Below, in pieces: positions 26,498-34,711 of a stretch of 64,000 nt of DNA. Numbering within the stretch: position 1 is the first letter of the stretch; the number at the start of each line of letters is the position of its first letter. The translations under genes were made by a program, and so were the position numbers. Below the pieces are notes generated by a model that saw only the letters and a program-made list of their open reading frames with translations, was not told the origin of the DNA and ran no database searches. The stretch spans positions 19,641 to 83,640 of the forward strand of contig DBEP01000047.1 of the NCBI GenBank assembly GCA_002294045.1, given 5' to 3'. The stretch is from Lachnoclostridium sp. UBA903. GTDB taxonomy: Bacteria > Bacillota > Clostridia > Lachnospirales > Lachnospiraceae.

Positions 26498-27349
26498 TCA
26501 GAAATATTTCCTGTAATCCGTAGGCGTCATATGCATGGAGCGCTCGAAGCACCGGCTGTAGGTAAGAGTATTTTTAAATCCTACGCTGGTTGCAATGGCA
26601 TTGATGGAAAGCTTGGAATAGGTCAGTAAATCCTTTGATTTGTTGACCCGGAATTCATTCACATACTGATGGATTGTAATACCCATATGCTCTTTAAAGA
26701 TTTTGCAGAAATAATATTTGGAAAAACTGACCTCATTGCAGATCGTATCAATATCCAAATCATTTTTATAATTCTTTGCGATATATTTCAGCGCATTGTT
26801 GATTACGGTTTCCTGAACCGGAGTAATATTCTTTGTATTCTGGACATTATTTGATATATTGTACAGTTCAAACAGCAGGGAATGTATCAGCAGGCTGGAT
26901 TTAATCTGATCAAAAAAATCGTTATAATTCAGTTCATATATTTCAATAAAAAGGTCAATAATGTTACTTAGCCGGTTTGTAGAAAAAATACAGGACTTGT
27001 TCCGTATCATATTATAATAGAATTTCGCATGGCTGCCTCTTATGATAATATAAAAAAATGTCCACTCCTTGCTGGTTCTTGTGAAAGTAAGAGGTACATT
27101 GCAGGAGGTAACGATAACGTTATCTTTAGTTATATATTGTGTACTGGAATCTTTCGTAAAACGCATAACCCCGTCCACGGAATACAGCAGCAAATAATCG
27201 GAATAGTTATTTGCACTTCCGAACTTCAATTTCTTTTCTGAACTGTATCCGCACTCTTTTATATAGAAAGGCAGATTCTCTATTTGATTATTTAATATAT
27301 TTGTCTTTTTTACCTGATTTTTGGGAAAAGCTCTTTTGGTTATTATCAT
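26498..27349 (-). CDS. AraC family transcriptional regulator
   Basis: 283-aa regulator with an N-terminal AraC ligand-binding fold (about residues 40-150; LLLYSVDGVMRFT, DNVIVTSCNVPLTF) and two C-terminal HTH motifs (about 185-282; DIDTICNEVSFSKYYFCKIF and SINAIATSVGFKNTLTYSRC), ending MTPTDYRKYF. GGAGAA precedes the ATG. Divergent from the CUT2 ABC operon at 27605, which it most likely controls. A good promoter lies at 27439-27467 on the minus strand. Confidence 0.92.
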   Translation of the reverse strand: MIITKRAFPKNQVKKTNILNNQIENLPFYIKECGYSSEKKLKFGSANNYSDYLLLYSVDGVMRFTKDSSTQYITKDNVIVTSCNVPLTFTRTSKEWTFFYIIIRGSHAKFYYNMIRNKSCIFSTNRLSNIIDLFIEIYELNYNDFFDQIKSSLLIHSLLFELYNISNNVQNTKNITPVQETVINNALKYIAKNYKNDLDIDTICNEVSFSKYYFCKIFKEHMGITIHQYVNEFRVNKSKDLLTYSKLSINAIATSVGFKNTLTYSRCFERSMHMTPTDYRKYF

Positions 27350-27438
27350 ATATAAAATTCTCCGGTAAGATGGTTTTTTTAATATTTTTAAATGATATTT
27401 TTAGAATAATGGAAAATAACTGTAAAAAGTATAAAAAT

Positions 27439-27467
27439 ATTATATCATTAAGTGACCAAAATATCAA
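27439..27467 (-). promoter_or_regulatory. Sigma-A-type promoter for the AraC gene
   Basis: On the minus strand TTGATA (27467-27462) and TATAAT (27444-27439) are separated by exactly 17 bp. It lies about 90 bp upstream of the AraC start codon. The rest of 27350-27604 is non-coding; a weak plus-strand pair TTGATA (27489) and GATATT (27512) could serve the ABC operon. Confidence 0.65.
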
Positions 27468-27604
27468 ATATGTCCAAAATCGCAATTTTTGATAATAAAA
27501 AAACAAGATTTGATATTGCAAGACTAAAAATCAGGGCATATGATTGCGTTATTGATAGTGCACCTGGAATGGGTATGGTCAAAATGGAAAGGAGAAATAA
27601 CAGG

Positions 27605-29107
27605 ATGAGTAATTATGTCTTGGAGCTGAAAGATGTTGTAAAGACATTCGGCGGTGTTACGGCTTTAAACGGCGTCCACTTTCAGTTAAAAAGGGGAGAG
27701 ATACATGCTCTGATGGGAGAAAACGGAGCAGGCAAATCCACATTTATCAAAGTAATTACCGGAGTGCACCAGCCGGACAGCGGCGTTATGCTTCTGGAGG
27801 GGGAAAGAATCGTTTTTCGCTCTACATCGGATTCAGCCAAGCTTGGGATTGCGGCCATTTATCAGCATGTTACCGCATTTCCGGACCTGACGGTAACGGA
27901 AAATATATTTATGGGACAGGAATTGAAAAATAAAGCGGGGCTGTACAATTGGAAGCTGATGAATCAGCGTGCAAAAGAATTAATAGAACCGCTGAGCAAA
28001 GAAATTGATGTCATGAAACCCATGAGTACCTTAAGTGTGGCACAGCAGCAGCTGGTAGAGATTGCAAAGGCACTGTCCAGAGATGCCAGAATATTAATCA
28101 TGGATGAACCTACCGCATCCCTGACAAAAACGGAATGTGAGCAGTTATACCTGATTGCGGAACGGTTAAGGGATGATGGGGTTTCCATTATTTTTATCAC
28201 CCATAAATTCGAAGATATGTATCGCTTGGCTACAAGAGTAACGGTTTTTCGGGATGCCCAGTACATAGGAAGCTGGGACGTAGATAAAATTTCAAATCAG
28301 AAGCTGATTACGGAGATGGTTAACCGGGAACTGGATCAGATGTATCCGCCTAAAACATCCAAAATTGGGGAGGTTGTCCTTGAAGTAAACCATATTTCCA
28401 AGGAAGGATATTTTAAAGATATTTCCTTTAAAGTACGCAGGGGCGAAATTCTTGCGCTTACCGGGCTGGTGGGTGCCGGTCGTACGGAAGTATGTCAGAG
28501 CCTTTTTGGCATTATGAAATCAGACGGCGGCTCCATAAAGCTGAATCAGGAGGAAGTGAAAATAAGCGGCCCTATGGATGCACTGCATTATGGAATCGGC
28601 CTCCTCCCGGAGGACAGGCAGCTTCAGGGCCTGATTAATGAACTGCCGATATATCAGAACGTGTCCTCCGCCTCCATGAAGAAATTTGTAAAGAAAAATA
28701 TCGTTAAGGTTGGAAAAGAGATGGAAAATGCCACCTATTTATGTCAAAGGATACAGTTGAAAGCAAAAGATATCGGTGCACCGCCGTCCTCTTTATCCGG
28801 AGGAAATCAGCAGAAGGTTGTATTTGCTAAGCTGTTAAGCTGTGATCTAAAAGTCCTTATTATGGATGAGCCGACTAAGGGCATTGACGTTGGTGCAAAA
28901 TATTCTATTTATGAAATTATGAATGAATTAGCCTGCAACGGTTATGCAATCATTATGGTTTCCTCCGAAATGCCGGAGGTGTTAGGCATGGCAGACCATA
29001 TTGTAGTCATGAAATCCGGACGCGTAACCGGTGACTTTGACAGGAAGGGTGCTACCCAGGAAATGATTCTGGAAGCATCACTGAAACAGAAAAAAGGGGA
29101 GGAATGA
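27605..29107 (+). CDS. Sugar ABC transporter ATP-binding protein, duplicated (RbsA/MglA type, CUT2)
   Basis: 500-aa double-ATPase. First domain: Walker A GENGAGKSTFIKV (about residues 36-48), signature LSVAQQQLVEIAKAL, Walker B RILIMDEPTASLT. Second domain: degenerate Walker A GLVGAGRTEVCQ (about 288), signature LSGGNQQKVVFAKLL, Walker B KVLIMDEPTKGIDVG. That asymmetry is normal for CUT2 ATPases. ATG 27605 is chosen (AAAGGAG upstream and the family-typical YVLELKDVVKTFGG start); a longer frame from 27452 adds 51 unrelated residues. First gene of an operon with two permeases and a binding protein; monosaccharide import, with rhamnose or a similar sugar suggested by the nearby rhamnosidase. Confidence 0.95.
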   Translation: MSNYVLELKDVVKTFGGVTALNGVHFQLKRGEIHALMGENGAGKSTFIKVITGVHQPDSGVMLLEGERIVFRSTSDSAKLGIAAIYQHVTAFPDLTVTENIFMGQELKNKAGLYNWKLMNQRAKELIEPLSKEIDVMKPMSTLSVAQQQLVEIAKALSRDARILIMDEPTASLTKTECEQLYLIAERLRDDGVSIIFITHKFEDMYRLATRVTVFRDAQYIGSWDVDKISNQKLITEMVNRELDQMYPPKTSKIGEVVLEVNHISKEGYFKDISFKVRRGEILALTGLVGAGRTEVCQSLFGIMKSDGGSIKLNQEEVKISGPMDALHYGIGLLPEDRQLQGLINELPIYQNVSSASMKKFVKKNIVKVGKEMENATYLCQRIQLKAKDIGAPPSSLSGGNQQKVVFAKLLSCDLKVLIMDEPTKGIDVGAKYSIYEIMNELACNGYAIIMVSSEMPEVLGMADHIVVMKSGRVTGDFDRKGATQEMILEASLKQKKGEE

Positions 29108-29109
29108 TT

Positions 29110-30114
29110 GTGAAAAACCAGGGTAAATCAATTATAAAAAATATAATAAACAGCAGAAATACGGGACTTTTAACCGGTTTTGCAATACTGCTAATCATTG
29201 CCGCACTTCTTACGCCGTCCATGTATTCGGTAACGTCAATCATGAACATGCTTCAGAATAATGCGGTATATGCGCTGCTGGCGGTGGGAATGATGATGGT
29301 TATTATTACGGGAGGCATTGATTTGTCCGTTGCCTCCACGTTAAGTCTGTCTGGTGTCATATGTTCCTCCCTGATGAGTAAAAACATGGATGTACCGGCC
29401 TTTGTATGGGTTTTATTGGGTATCCTTATAGGTGCCTTATGCGGCGCTTTTAACGGATTTATCGTAGGATACCTGAAGATGGTCCCGATGATAGCAACCC
29501 TTGGAACCATGTACATTTACCGCGGTGTAGCATTTCTTGCCTCAGGCGGTAATTGGTGGTTTCCCCATCAGTTTACAACGGGTTATTTAAATTTTGCCAC
29601 CGGTAAAATCTTCGGTGTTTATAATATTCTGTGGATAACGGTATTAATATTTATAGCGGCAGCCGTATTTTTAGGTTATACTTCCCTGGGCAGAAGAATT
29701 TATGCAATCGGGACCAATAAGGAATCTGCCAAGATTGCCGGTATTAAGGAGGCGAAAACAACCTTTGCGGCATTTACAATCTGCGGTGCCCTAGCCGGTT
29801 TAGCCGGTATGCTGTACACTGCAAATTATGCCATCTGCTATTACGGTATGGGTGAAGGATATGAAATGATAGCAATTGCTATCTGTATTCTTGGCGGAGT
29901 GAGCATCACCGGAGGAAAAGGCAAAGTTGACGGTGTTATTATAGGCACCCTGATGATGAGTGTGATAACGTACTTTATCAGTTTGCTTCCGGGCTTAAGC
30001 GTATGGCAGAATGCAATCCAGGGCGGAATCATTATAATAGCGGTAGCAATAAATATCTTTACGATTGTGTCAGCCAAAAAACGTGTGCTGAAAGAAAGGG
30101 GGGCCTTAATCTAA
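29110..30114 (+). CDS. Sugar ABC transporter permease 1 (RbsC/RhaP type)
   Basis: 334-aa, about 8-10 TM helices of the BPD_transp_2 fold; GGIDLSVASTLSLSGVICSS (about residues 74-93) and the ILGGVSITGGKGKVDGVIIG segment (about 260) are hallmarks of the RbsC family. The GTG at 29110 has GGAGG 7 nt upstream; the ATG at 29104 (overlapping the ATPase stop as ATGA) sits against the site and is the alternative. Translationally coupled to both neighbours. Confidence 0.93.
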   Translation: MKNQGKSIIKNIINSRNTGLLTGFAILLIIAALLTPSMYSVTSIMNMLQNNAVYALLAVGMMMVIITGGIDLSVASTLSLSGVICSSLMSKNMDVPAFVWVLLGILIGALCGAFNGFIVGYLKMVPMIATLGTMYIYRGVAFLASGGNWWFPHQFTTGYLNFATGKIFGVYNILWITVLIFIAAAVFLGYTSLGRRIYAIGTNKESAKIAGIKEAKTTFAAFTICGALAGLAGMLYTANYAICYYGMGEGYEMIAIAICILGGVSITGGKGKVDGVIIGTLMMSVITYFISLLPGLSVWQNAIQGGIIIIAVAINIFTIVSAKKRVLKERGALI

Positions 30115-31382
30115 TGTCCGCTTCAGCTAAAACCCCTGTATATAATTTAAATGTAAAGGATAAATTTAATTTATCCAAATTCCTTGTCCAATGGGAAATG
30201 ATATTGGTTTATATACTTATTCTTATTAATGTGGTATTAATGGCAACAAAGGGCAACCTGTATTTTACACCCGGTACAATTCAATCCATTATACAATCCG
30301 GGATGGATTTGTCACCCCTGGTGCTGGGCATGATTTTTGTACTTATGGTCGGCGATATTGACGTTTCCGTTGCTTCCACCATGATTATGTCCTCCATGGT
30401 AACGGGTTTATTTATGGATGCGGGTATTCCGGCGGTTTTATGTGTTATAGCGGGGATACTGGCAGGCGGTTTGTGCGGTGCTTTTAACGGATTTCTGGTT
30501 GCATATATGAATATGCCTTCCGTAATTGTTACCATTTCAACCTCCATGCTGTTCCGGGGGATTGTAAAGATTATTCTGGATGTTAACGTATTGAAAAATT
30601 TTCCTGATTTTTATGTAACGCTTGCCTGGACAAATATATTGGGCATTCCTTTAGCTTTAATCTGCTTTCTGCTGATGGCCGTTGTATTTGTTATTGTCCT
30701 GCATAAATCTTCGTTCGGACGCAAACTTTATATTATCGGGAATAATTCCGTATGTGCCGTTTATTCCGGCATTCATGTAAAACGTATAAAGCTGGCCGTA
30801 TTTATTTTAATGGGATTAATGGCAGGAATCACTTCCATCTTTTTCGTAGGCCGTATGGGCGGCGGTGTCAGCTCGACTATGGGTACGGGCTATGAACTGG
30901 ACGTAATTGCAATCTGTGTATTGGGCGGTATTTCCACCAATGGCGGAAAGGGCAGGGTATACGGCCCCGTAATCTCGACTCTGATTATGGCATTCCTTTC
31001 CTATTCCCTCGGATTAATGGGCGTGGATGCCAATTCCAGAAAAATAATGATTGGTTTTATACTGATTATAGCCGTACTTATACCAAATATAAATAAAAGT
31101 CTGATAGACAACATTAAATTAAAATTATTGTATTCCAATAATAAAAACATTGAGGCTCTTAATTTAAAATCGGCTCAGGAGATAAAATCTCTGTCAAGTC
31201 TGATTGAAGAAACAAAAAAGGATACATCTATGAGTGAATCCGACAGGATGGAGAAAATAAAGAAATATAATGAAAAAATTCTGGCAATAAAGACAAAATG
31301 CAAGGAACAGACTATAAAATTAAAAGCGGAAGCCGCAAGGACACAGGGAGTCCAAAAATCCCATGAGAAATCAGTACAGTAA
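30114..31382 (+). CDS. Sugar ABC transporter permease 2 (RbsC/RhaQ type) with C-terminal coiled-coil tail
   Basis: 422-aa second permease of the CUT2 importer. The membrane part (about residues 20-335) has GDIDVSVASTMIMSS, FNGFLVAYMNMPS and CVLGGISTNGGKGRVYG, typical of the family. Unusually, about 80 further residues follow the last TM helix, rich in Lys/Glu/Ile (LSSLIEETKKDTSMSESDRM...) and probably a cytoplasmic coiled coil; usual relatives end near 330 aa. The ATG overlaps the previous stop by 1 nt (TAATG). The heterodimeric permease pair resembles RhaP/RhaQ or YtfT/YjfF. Confidence 0.92.
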   Translation: MSASAKTPVYNLNVKDKFNLSKFLVQWEMILVYILILINVVLMATKGNLYFTPGTIQSIIQSGMDLSPLVLGMIFVLMVGDIDVSVASTMIMSSMVTGLFMDAGIPAVLCVIAGILAGGLCGAFNGFLVAYMNMPSVIVTISTSMLFRGIVKIILDVNVLKNFPDFYVTLAWTNILGIPLALICFLLMAVVFVIVLHKSSFGRKLYIIGNNSVCAVYSGIHVKRIKLAVFILMGLMAGITSIFFVGRMGGGVSSTMGTGYELDVIAICVLGGISTNGGKGRVYGPVISTLIMAFLSYSLGLMGVDANSRKIMIGFILIIAVLIPNINKSLIDNIKLKLLYSNNKNIEALNLKSAQEIKSLSSLIEETKKDTSMSESDRMEKIKKYNEKILAIKTKCKEQTIKLKAEAARTQGVQKSHEKSVQ

Positions 31383-31465
31383 AATATGAGCAGTCTCTGA
31401 CTGTTTATATAGAGTTGAATTGGCCAATTCACTTAAAACAAATAATATTATGGAGGATGTAAGCT

Positions 31466-32647
31466 ATGAAAAAATTAAAGAAATTGCTGGCACTTGGTCT
31501 GTGTTTATCCATGGCAGCCGGTGTCGTAACAGGCTGTTCCACAACGCAGCCGACGGACCCTTCCGGTTCATCAACGGGCAATACGGCAAAAGGAGATAAT
31601 AATTCCCTGGAAGGCGCTCACGTATTTATGTTTAAATCAACCGGCAATTCCTTCGGGGATCTGATGTTTGAAGGGTTTAATGAATACATGGAGGCAAAAG
31701 GGGAAAAGGCGGTATATAAAAGTCCCGCAGAAACAACGGTAGCAGCACAGGTTCAGTTATTGGACGAATTAATTACACAAAAAGTAGCATCCATTACCAT
31801 ATCTACCAACGGAGATGCGGGCTATGATGAGGTATTTAAGAAGGCAAAAGAAGCGGGTATTGCCATTACGTCAATTGACTCCGCGGCAAGCCCCGATTAT
31901 CGTACCACCCACGTAAATCAGGCGGAACCCAATGATATCGGTGCTTATCTGGTACAGGCGGCCGTATTGATAACGCTCGGCATTGACTATCCGGAAGACG
32001 GTGATATGAAAGGTGCGGTTGAAACGGCATTATCCGGTTATACCGATGAAGAAATTGTACTGGGCGTACTTTCCGCATCCATTGATACCCCGGTTCAGAA
32101 CAGCTGGATTGCGGCAATGGAAGCCGAATTGCAGGATGCGGTCTATACCGGTAAGGTCAGCCCGGCTCTGGACAAAAAATATGGCAATGATGACCTGACG
32201 GAATCCACCACACAGGCTCAGGCATTTATCGCCGAAAATAAAGTGGATTGTATTATTTCTCCTACCACGGTAGGTATTGCCGCAGTCGGTCAGTGCTTAA
32301 AGACTTCCAACAGCAAAATTAAATTAACCGGTTTGGGCCTGCCTTCCGAAATGCAGTCCTTTATGCCGGCAAGTGCTTCCGACGACGCATTTGCTTCAGT
32401 ATGCCCTTATATGATGCTTTGGGATGTAATACATCTTGGAGCAGTTTCGGCGGCATCAACCCTGGCAACTCTGGACGGTTCCTTTGACGGAGCGGTTGGC
32501 TCCGGCTTTACGATGGATGTCTTCCGTGATTACCCGGAAACCACTTATGAAGCTTACGACAACGGTGACGGCGGTACGGCGGTACTGGCAGGAACACCTT
32601 ATGTATTCTATAAAGAAAATATGGCAGACTGGGTTAAAAAACTATAA
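31466..32647 (+). CDS. Sugar ABC transporter substrate-binding lipoprotein (periplasmic-binding protein 4 / RhaS-LsrB-like)
   Basis: 393-aa lipoprotein. Signal peptide MKKLKKLLALGLCLSMAAG with lipobox VTGC (Cys about residue 24), a Ser/Thr/Pro linker, then a type-I binding fold (VFMFKSTGNSFGDLMFEGF; LLDELITQKVASITISTN; AGIAITSIDSAASPDYRTT). The overall pattern is closest to rhamnose- or AI-2-type binding proteins of CUT2 systems, by recollection and not by alignment. Strong GGAGG before the ATG. Last gene of the operon; terminator at 32664. Confidence 0.9.
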   Translation: MKKLKKLLALGLCLSMAAGVVTGCSTTQPTDPSGSSTGNTAKGDNNSLEGAHVFMFKSTGNSFGDLMFEGFNEYMEAKGEKAVYKSPAETTVAAQVQLLDELITQKVASITISTNGDAGYDEVFKKAKEAGIAITSIDSAASPDYRTTHVNQAEPNDIGAYLVQAAVLITLGIDYPEDGDMKGAVETALSGYTDEEIVLGVLSASIDTPVQNSWIAAMEAELQDAVYTGKVSPALDKKYGNDDLTESTTQAQAFIAENKVDCIISPTTVGIAAVGQCLKTSNSKIKLTGLGLPSEMQSFMPASASDDAFASVCPYMMLWDVIHLGAVSAASTLATLDGSFDGAVGSGFTMDVFRDYPETTYEAYDNGDGGTAVLAGTPYVFYKENMADWVKKL

Positions 32648-32663
32648 TTAATTAGTAATCGGA

Positions 32664-32697
32664 AACCGCTCCCTTCTTAATGGTGGGGGCGGTTTTA
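32664..32697 (+). terminator. Intrinsic terminator of the CUT2 ABC operon
   Basis: AACCGCTCCC (32664-32673) pairs with GGGGGCGGTT (32684-32693) and runs into TTTTATTG. It starts 17 nt after the binding-protein stop. Confidence 0.85.
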
Positions 32698-32747
32698 TTG
32701 TATGACGGTATATTTTATTTTCCTTGCAGGTATACACAAATTTCTTC

Positions 32748-32776
32748 TTGACATATATAGATAATCTACATATAAT
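32748..32776 (+). promoter_or_regulatory. Consensus sigma-A promoter for the padR operon
   Basis: TTGACA (32748-32753) and TATAAT (32771-32776) with a 17-bp spacer: a perfect consensus. Such a strong promoter needs repression, and the -10 box is embedded in the palindrome at 32757-32793. Confidence 0.85.
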
Positions 32777-32793
32777 ATATGTAGATTATCTAT
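32757..32793. promoter_or_regulatory. 37-bp palindromic operator overlapping the padR -10 box
   Basis: ATAGATAATCTACATATA and its exact reverse complement TATATGTAGATTATCTAT flank a single central base. PadR dimers typically bind such long AT-rich palindromes (core ATGTA...TACAT-like) at their own promoter; the overlap with spacer and -10 implies autorepression. Confidence 0.8.
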
Positions 32794-32811
32794 ATAAAGG
32801 AGGGAAATTTT

Positions 32812-33153
32812 GTGATTGAGAATAGAAGTCTGCTGTCCGGCAGTACATCCATGCTGCTTTTAAGCCTGCTGTCGGAAAAGGATATGTACGGATATGAGAT
32901 GATTGAAACCCTGGGTATGCGTTCCAATCATGTATTTGACCTGAAAGCGGGAACTTTGTATCCTTTGCTGCATTCTCTGGAGGATAAAAAATACCTGGAA
33001 TCCTATGAAGATACGGAAAGTGCAAAACCGAGAAAGTATTACCGTATTACGAAAAAGGGCACTAAATATCTGAAAGTTATTTGTGAGGAATGGCAGGAGT
33101 ATGCCCGGGCAGTAAACGGGGTAATAGGAGGTGTTACTTTTGAGCCGGTTTGA
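32812..33153 (+). CDS. PadR family transcriptional regulator
   Basis: 113-aa winged-helix repressor. Conserved features: LLSLLSEKDMYGYEMIETL (about residues 17-35) and the winged-helix core FDLKAGTLYPLLHSLEDKKY (about 43-62) with PRKYYRITKKG (about 74-84). Short C-terminal dimerisation helix (PadR subfamily 2 size). Starts at GTG with AAAGGAGGG upstream. It overlaps the following membrane-protein gene by 14 nt, so the two form one operon under the palindromic operator. PadR members of this size often respond to cell-envelope stress or antimicrobials. Confidence 0.92.
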   Translation: MIENRSLLSGSTSMLLLSLLSEKDMYGYEMIETLGMRSNHVFDLKAGTLYPLLHSLEDKKYLESYEDTESAKPRKYYRITKKGTKYLKVICEEWQEYARAVNGVIGGVTFEPV

Positions 33154-34465
33154 CAGGAAGGAAGAGTATCTGGAACAGATGACGGACCAGATACGCAGTA
33201 AGAGAGCAAAAGGACTGATTGCGGAAGAAATCAGCCGCCATATTGAAGACCAGAAAGACGCTTACAGGCAAGATGGGGATGATGAAAACACGGCAATGGC
33301 AAAGGCACTGGAGCAGATGGGAGATCCGGTGGAAGTGGGAAAGCAATTGGATAAGATACATAGACCGAAGATAGAGTGGAGAGTTTTGGCGGCTGCGCTG
33401 GTTCTTTGCTGCATAGGTATTTTTGTCCGTCTTAGTATAGATAAATCCATGGACGGGCCCACACTTTACTTTGCTGTTGAAAAACAGCTTCTTTTTATAG
33501 CGGCAGGTTTCCTGTTACTTTTTGCGGTATATTTTCTGGATTATTCTTTTATCGGAAGATATCCGAAGATTATCTGGTTCTTGTTAATTGCCTGTATTCT
33601 GATTTATGTACCTTTCGGTACATGGGTCAACGGCCGGCTGTCTTATTTATATGCCTATGGTATGCTGTTCATACCGGCATATGGAGGGATTATATATGCC
33701 TATCGGAAAAAAGGATATGCAGGAATTATAAAATGTCTTTTATTCTGCATGCTGGCGGTTATTATAGAATCGCAATTTGTGGCACAGAGCGCAGTTTATC
33801 TGAGTCTGCTGCTTTCAAGCCTGCTTATGCTGTTTAAAGCCGTCAGTATGGACTGGTTCGGTACGTCAAAAAGAAAAGCAATCGCAATCATAACAGGATG
33901 GATACCGGTCGTCTTATTCACCTTACTTTTACGGCCGTACCAGTTTGAGAGGCTTTGCAGTATGATTAAAATTATTCTGTATCCGGAACGGTATCCCAAG
34001 GGATATCATATGCTTTTGATAAGAAATATAATTTCTGAGACCAAATTGTTTGGTACATCGGATTTTACCTTAGGGTATCAGCAAGGGTTTAATAACGATT
34101 ATATCCTGACTTATGTGTTCGGCAAGTGGGGAATAGCGGCAGGAATATTTATTATTGTATTATTTATAATATTTACAGGACGTATGGTTTATATATCCCT
34201 AAACCAGAAAAATTCCCTGGGAATGTTTGTGGGACTGGGCTGCAGCCTGGTATTTGCAGCACAGGGGAGTGTTTATATACTTTCCAATTTGAGCATACAG
34301 ATTATCGCACAGGTGAGTTTGCCCTTTGTTTCTTTGGAGGGAGCCGGACTGTTTGTAAATTTTATTGTTCTGGGAGTCATGATGTCGGTATTCCGTAATA
34401 CGAATATTATAAAAGAAATACCCTATAAGGCGAAATATGCGATTAAAATTGTGAGAGCAAAGTAA
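33140..34465 (+). CDS. SEDS (FtsW/RodA/SpoVE)-like membrane protein with N-terminal permease-prefix domain
   Basis: 441 aa. Residues about 1-70 form a soluble prefix (YLEQMTDQIRSKRAKGLIAE...AMAKALEQMGDP) like the prefix domain found on PadR-linked membrane proteins; the rest has about 10 TM helices. FtsW/RodA resemblance is clearest at GYQQGFNNDYILTYVFGKWG (about 315-334), matching the family's DFIFAVIGEELG region. The extracytoplasmic loop that in RodA/FtsW has DPxxDPxGxGYQ, with the essential Asp, here reads LYPERYPKGYHML, so the catalytic Asp appears replaced by Tyr. Glycosyltransferase activity is therefore doubtful. TTG at 33140 is chosen, 8 nt after GGAGG; the GTG at 33131 overlaps the site. 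Confidence 0.82.
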   Translation: MSRFDRKEEYLEQMTDQIRSKRAKGLIAEEISRHIEDQKDAYRQDGDDENTAMAKALEQMGDPVEVGKQLDKIHRPKIEWRVLAAALVLCCIGIFVRLSIDKSMDGPTLYFAVEKQLLFIAAGFLLLFAVYFLDYSFIGRYPKIIWFLLIACILIYVPFGTWVNGRLSYLYAYGMLFIPAYGGIIYAYRKKGYAGIIKCLLFCMLAVIIESQFVAQSAVYLSLLLSSLLMLFKAVSMDWFGTSKRKAIAIITGWIPVVLFTLLLRPYQFERLCSMIKIILYPERYPKGYHMLLIRNIISETKLFGTSDFTLGYQQGFNNDYILTYVFGKWGIAAGIFIIVLFIIFTGRMVYISLNQKNSLGMFVGLGCSLVFAAQGSVYILSNLSIQIIAQVSLPFVSLEGAGLFVNFIVLGVMMSVFRNTNIIKEIPYKAKYAIKIVRAK

Positions 34466-34534
34466 GCAAACCGGATAAAGGCATCATTTTATTGCAAGAT
34501 TGTTCCTGTAATTTGCCTATTTTCGTAAGAAACC

Positions 34535-34557
34535 GGCCTGCCGGATTTCCGGCAGGC
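34535..34557 (+). terminator. GC-rich hairpin after the SEDS-like gene
   Basis: GCCTGCCGG and CCGGCAGGC (34536-34544, 34549-34557) pair around ATTT; no T run follows (TGTAAATAATG), so termination strength is uncertain. Confidence 0.5.
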
Positions 34558-34650
34558 TGTAAATAATGTTATCCGTCGAAGAAAGAGATAGAATGATTTT
34601 ACATAATGGGCCGGTTTCATTATAAAATTCCCGATTGTTTATTTTGTATA

Positions 34651-34679
34651 TTGACAGCGCTCACATTTTGTATTATTAT
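34651..34679 (+). promoter_or_regulatory. Promoter of the lacI-type gene with operator-like core
   Basis: TTGACA (34651-34656), 17-bp spacer, TATTAT (34674-34679). AGCGCT, the symmetric core typical of LacI-family operators, overlaps the -35 end (34656-34661) within TGACAGCGCTCA, and the same core recurs in the palindrome at 35711-35734, suggesting autoregulation. Confidence 0.7.
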
Positions 34680-34711
34680 AACATTATTAATAAATATAGG
34701 AGTTAAGTTTC

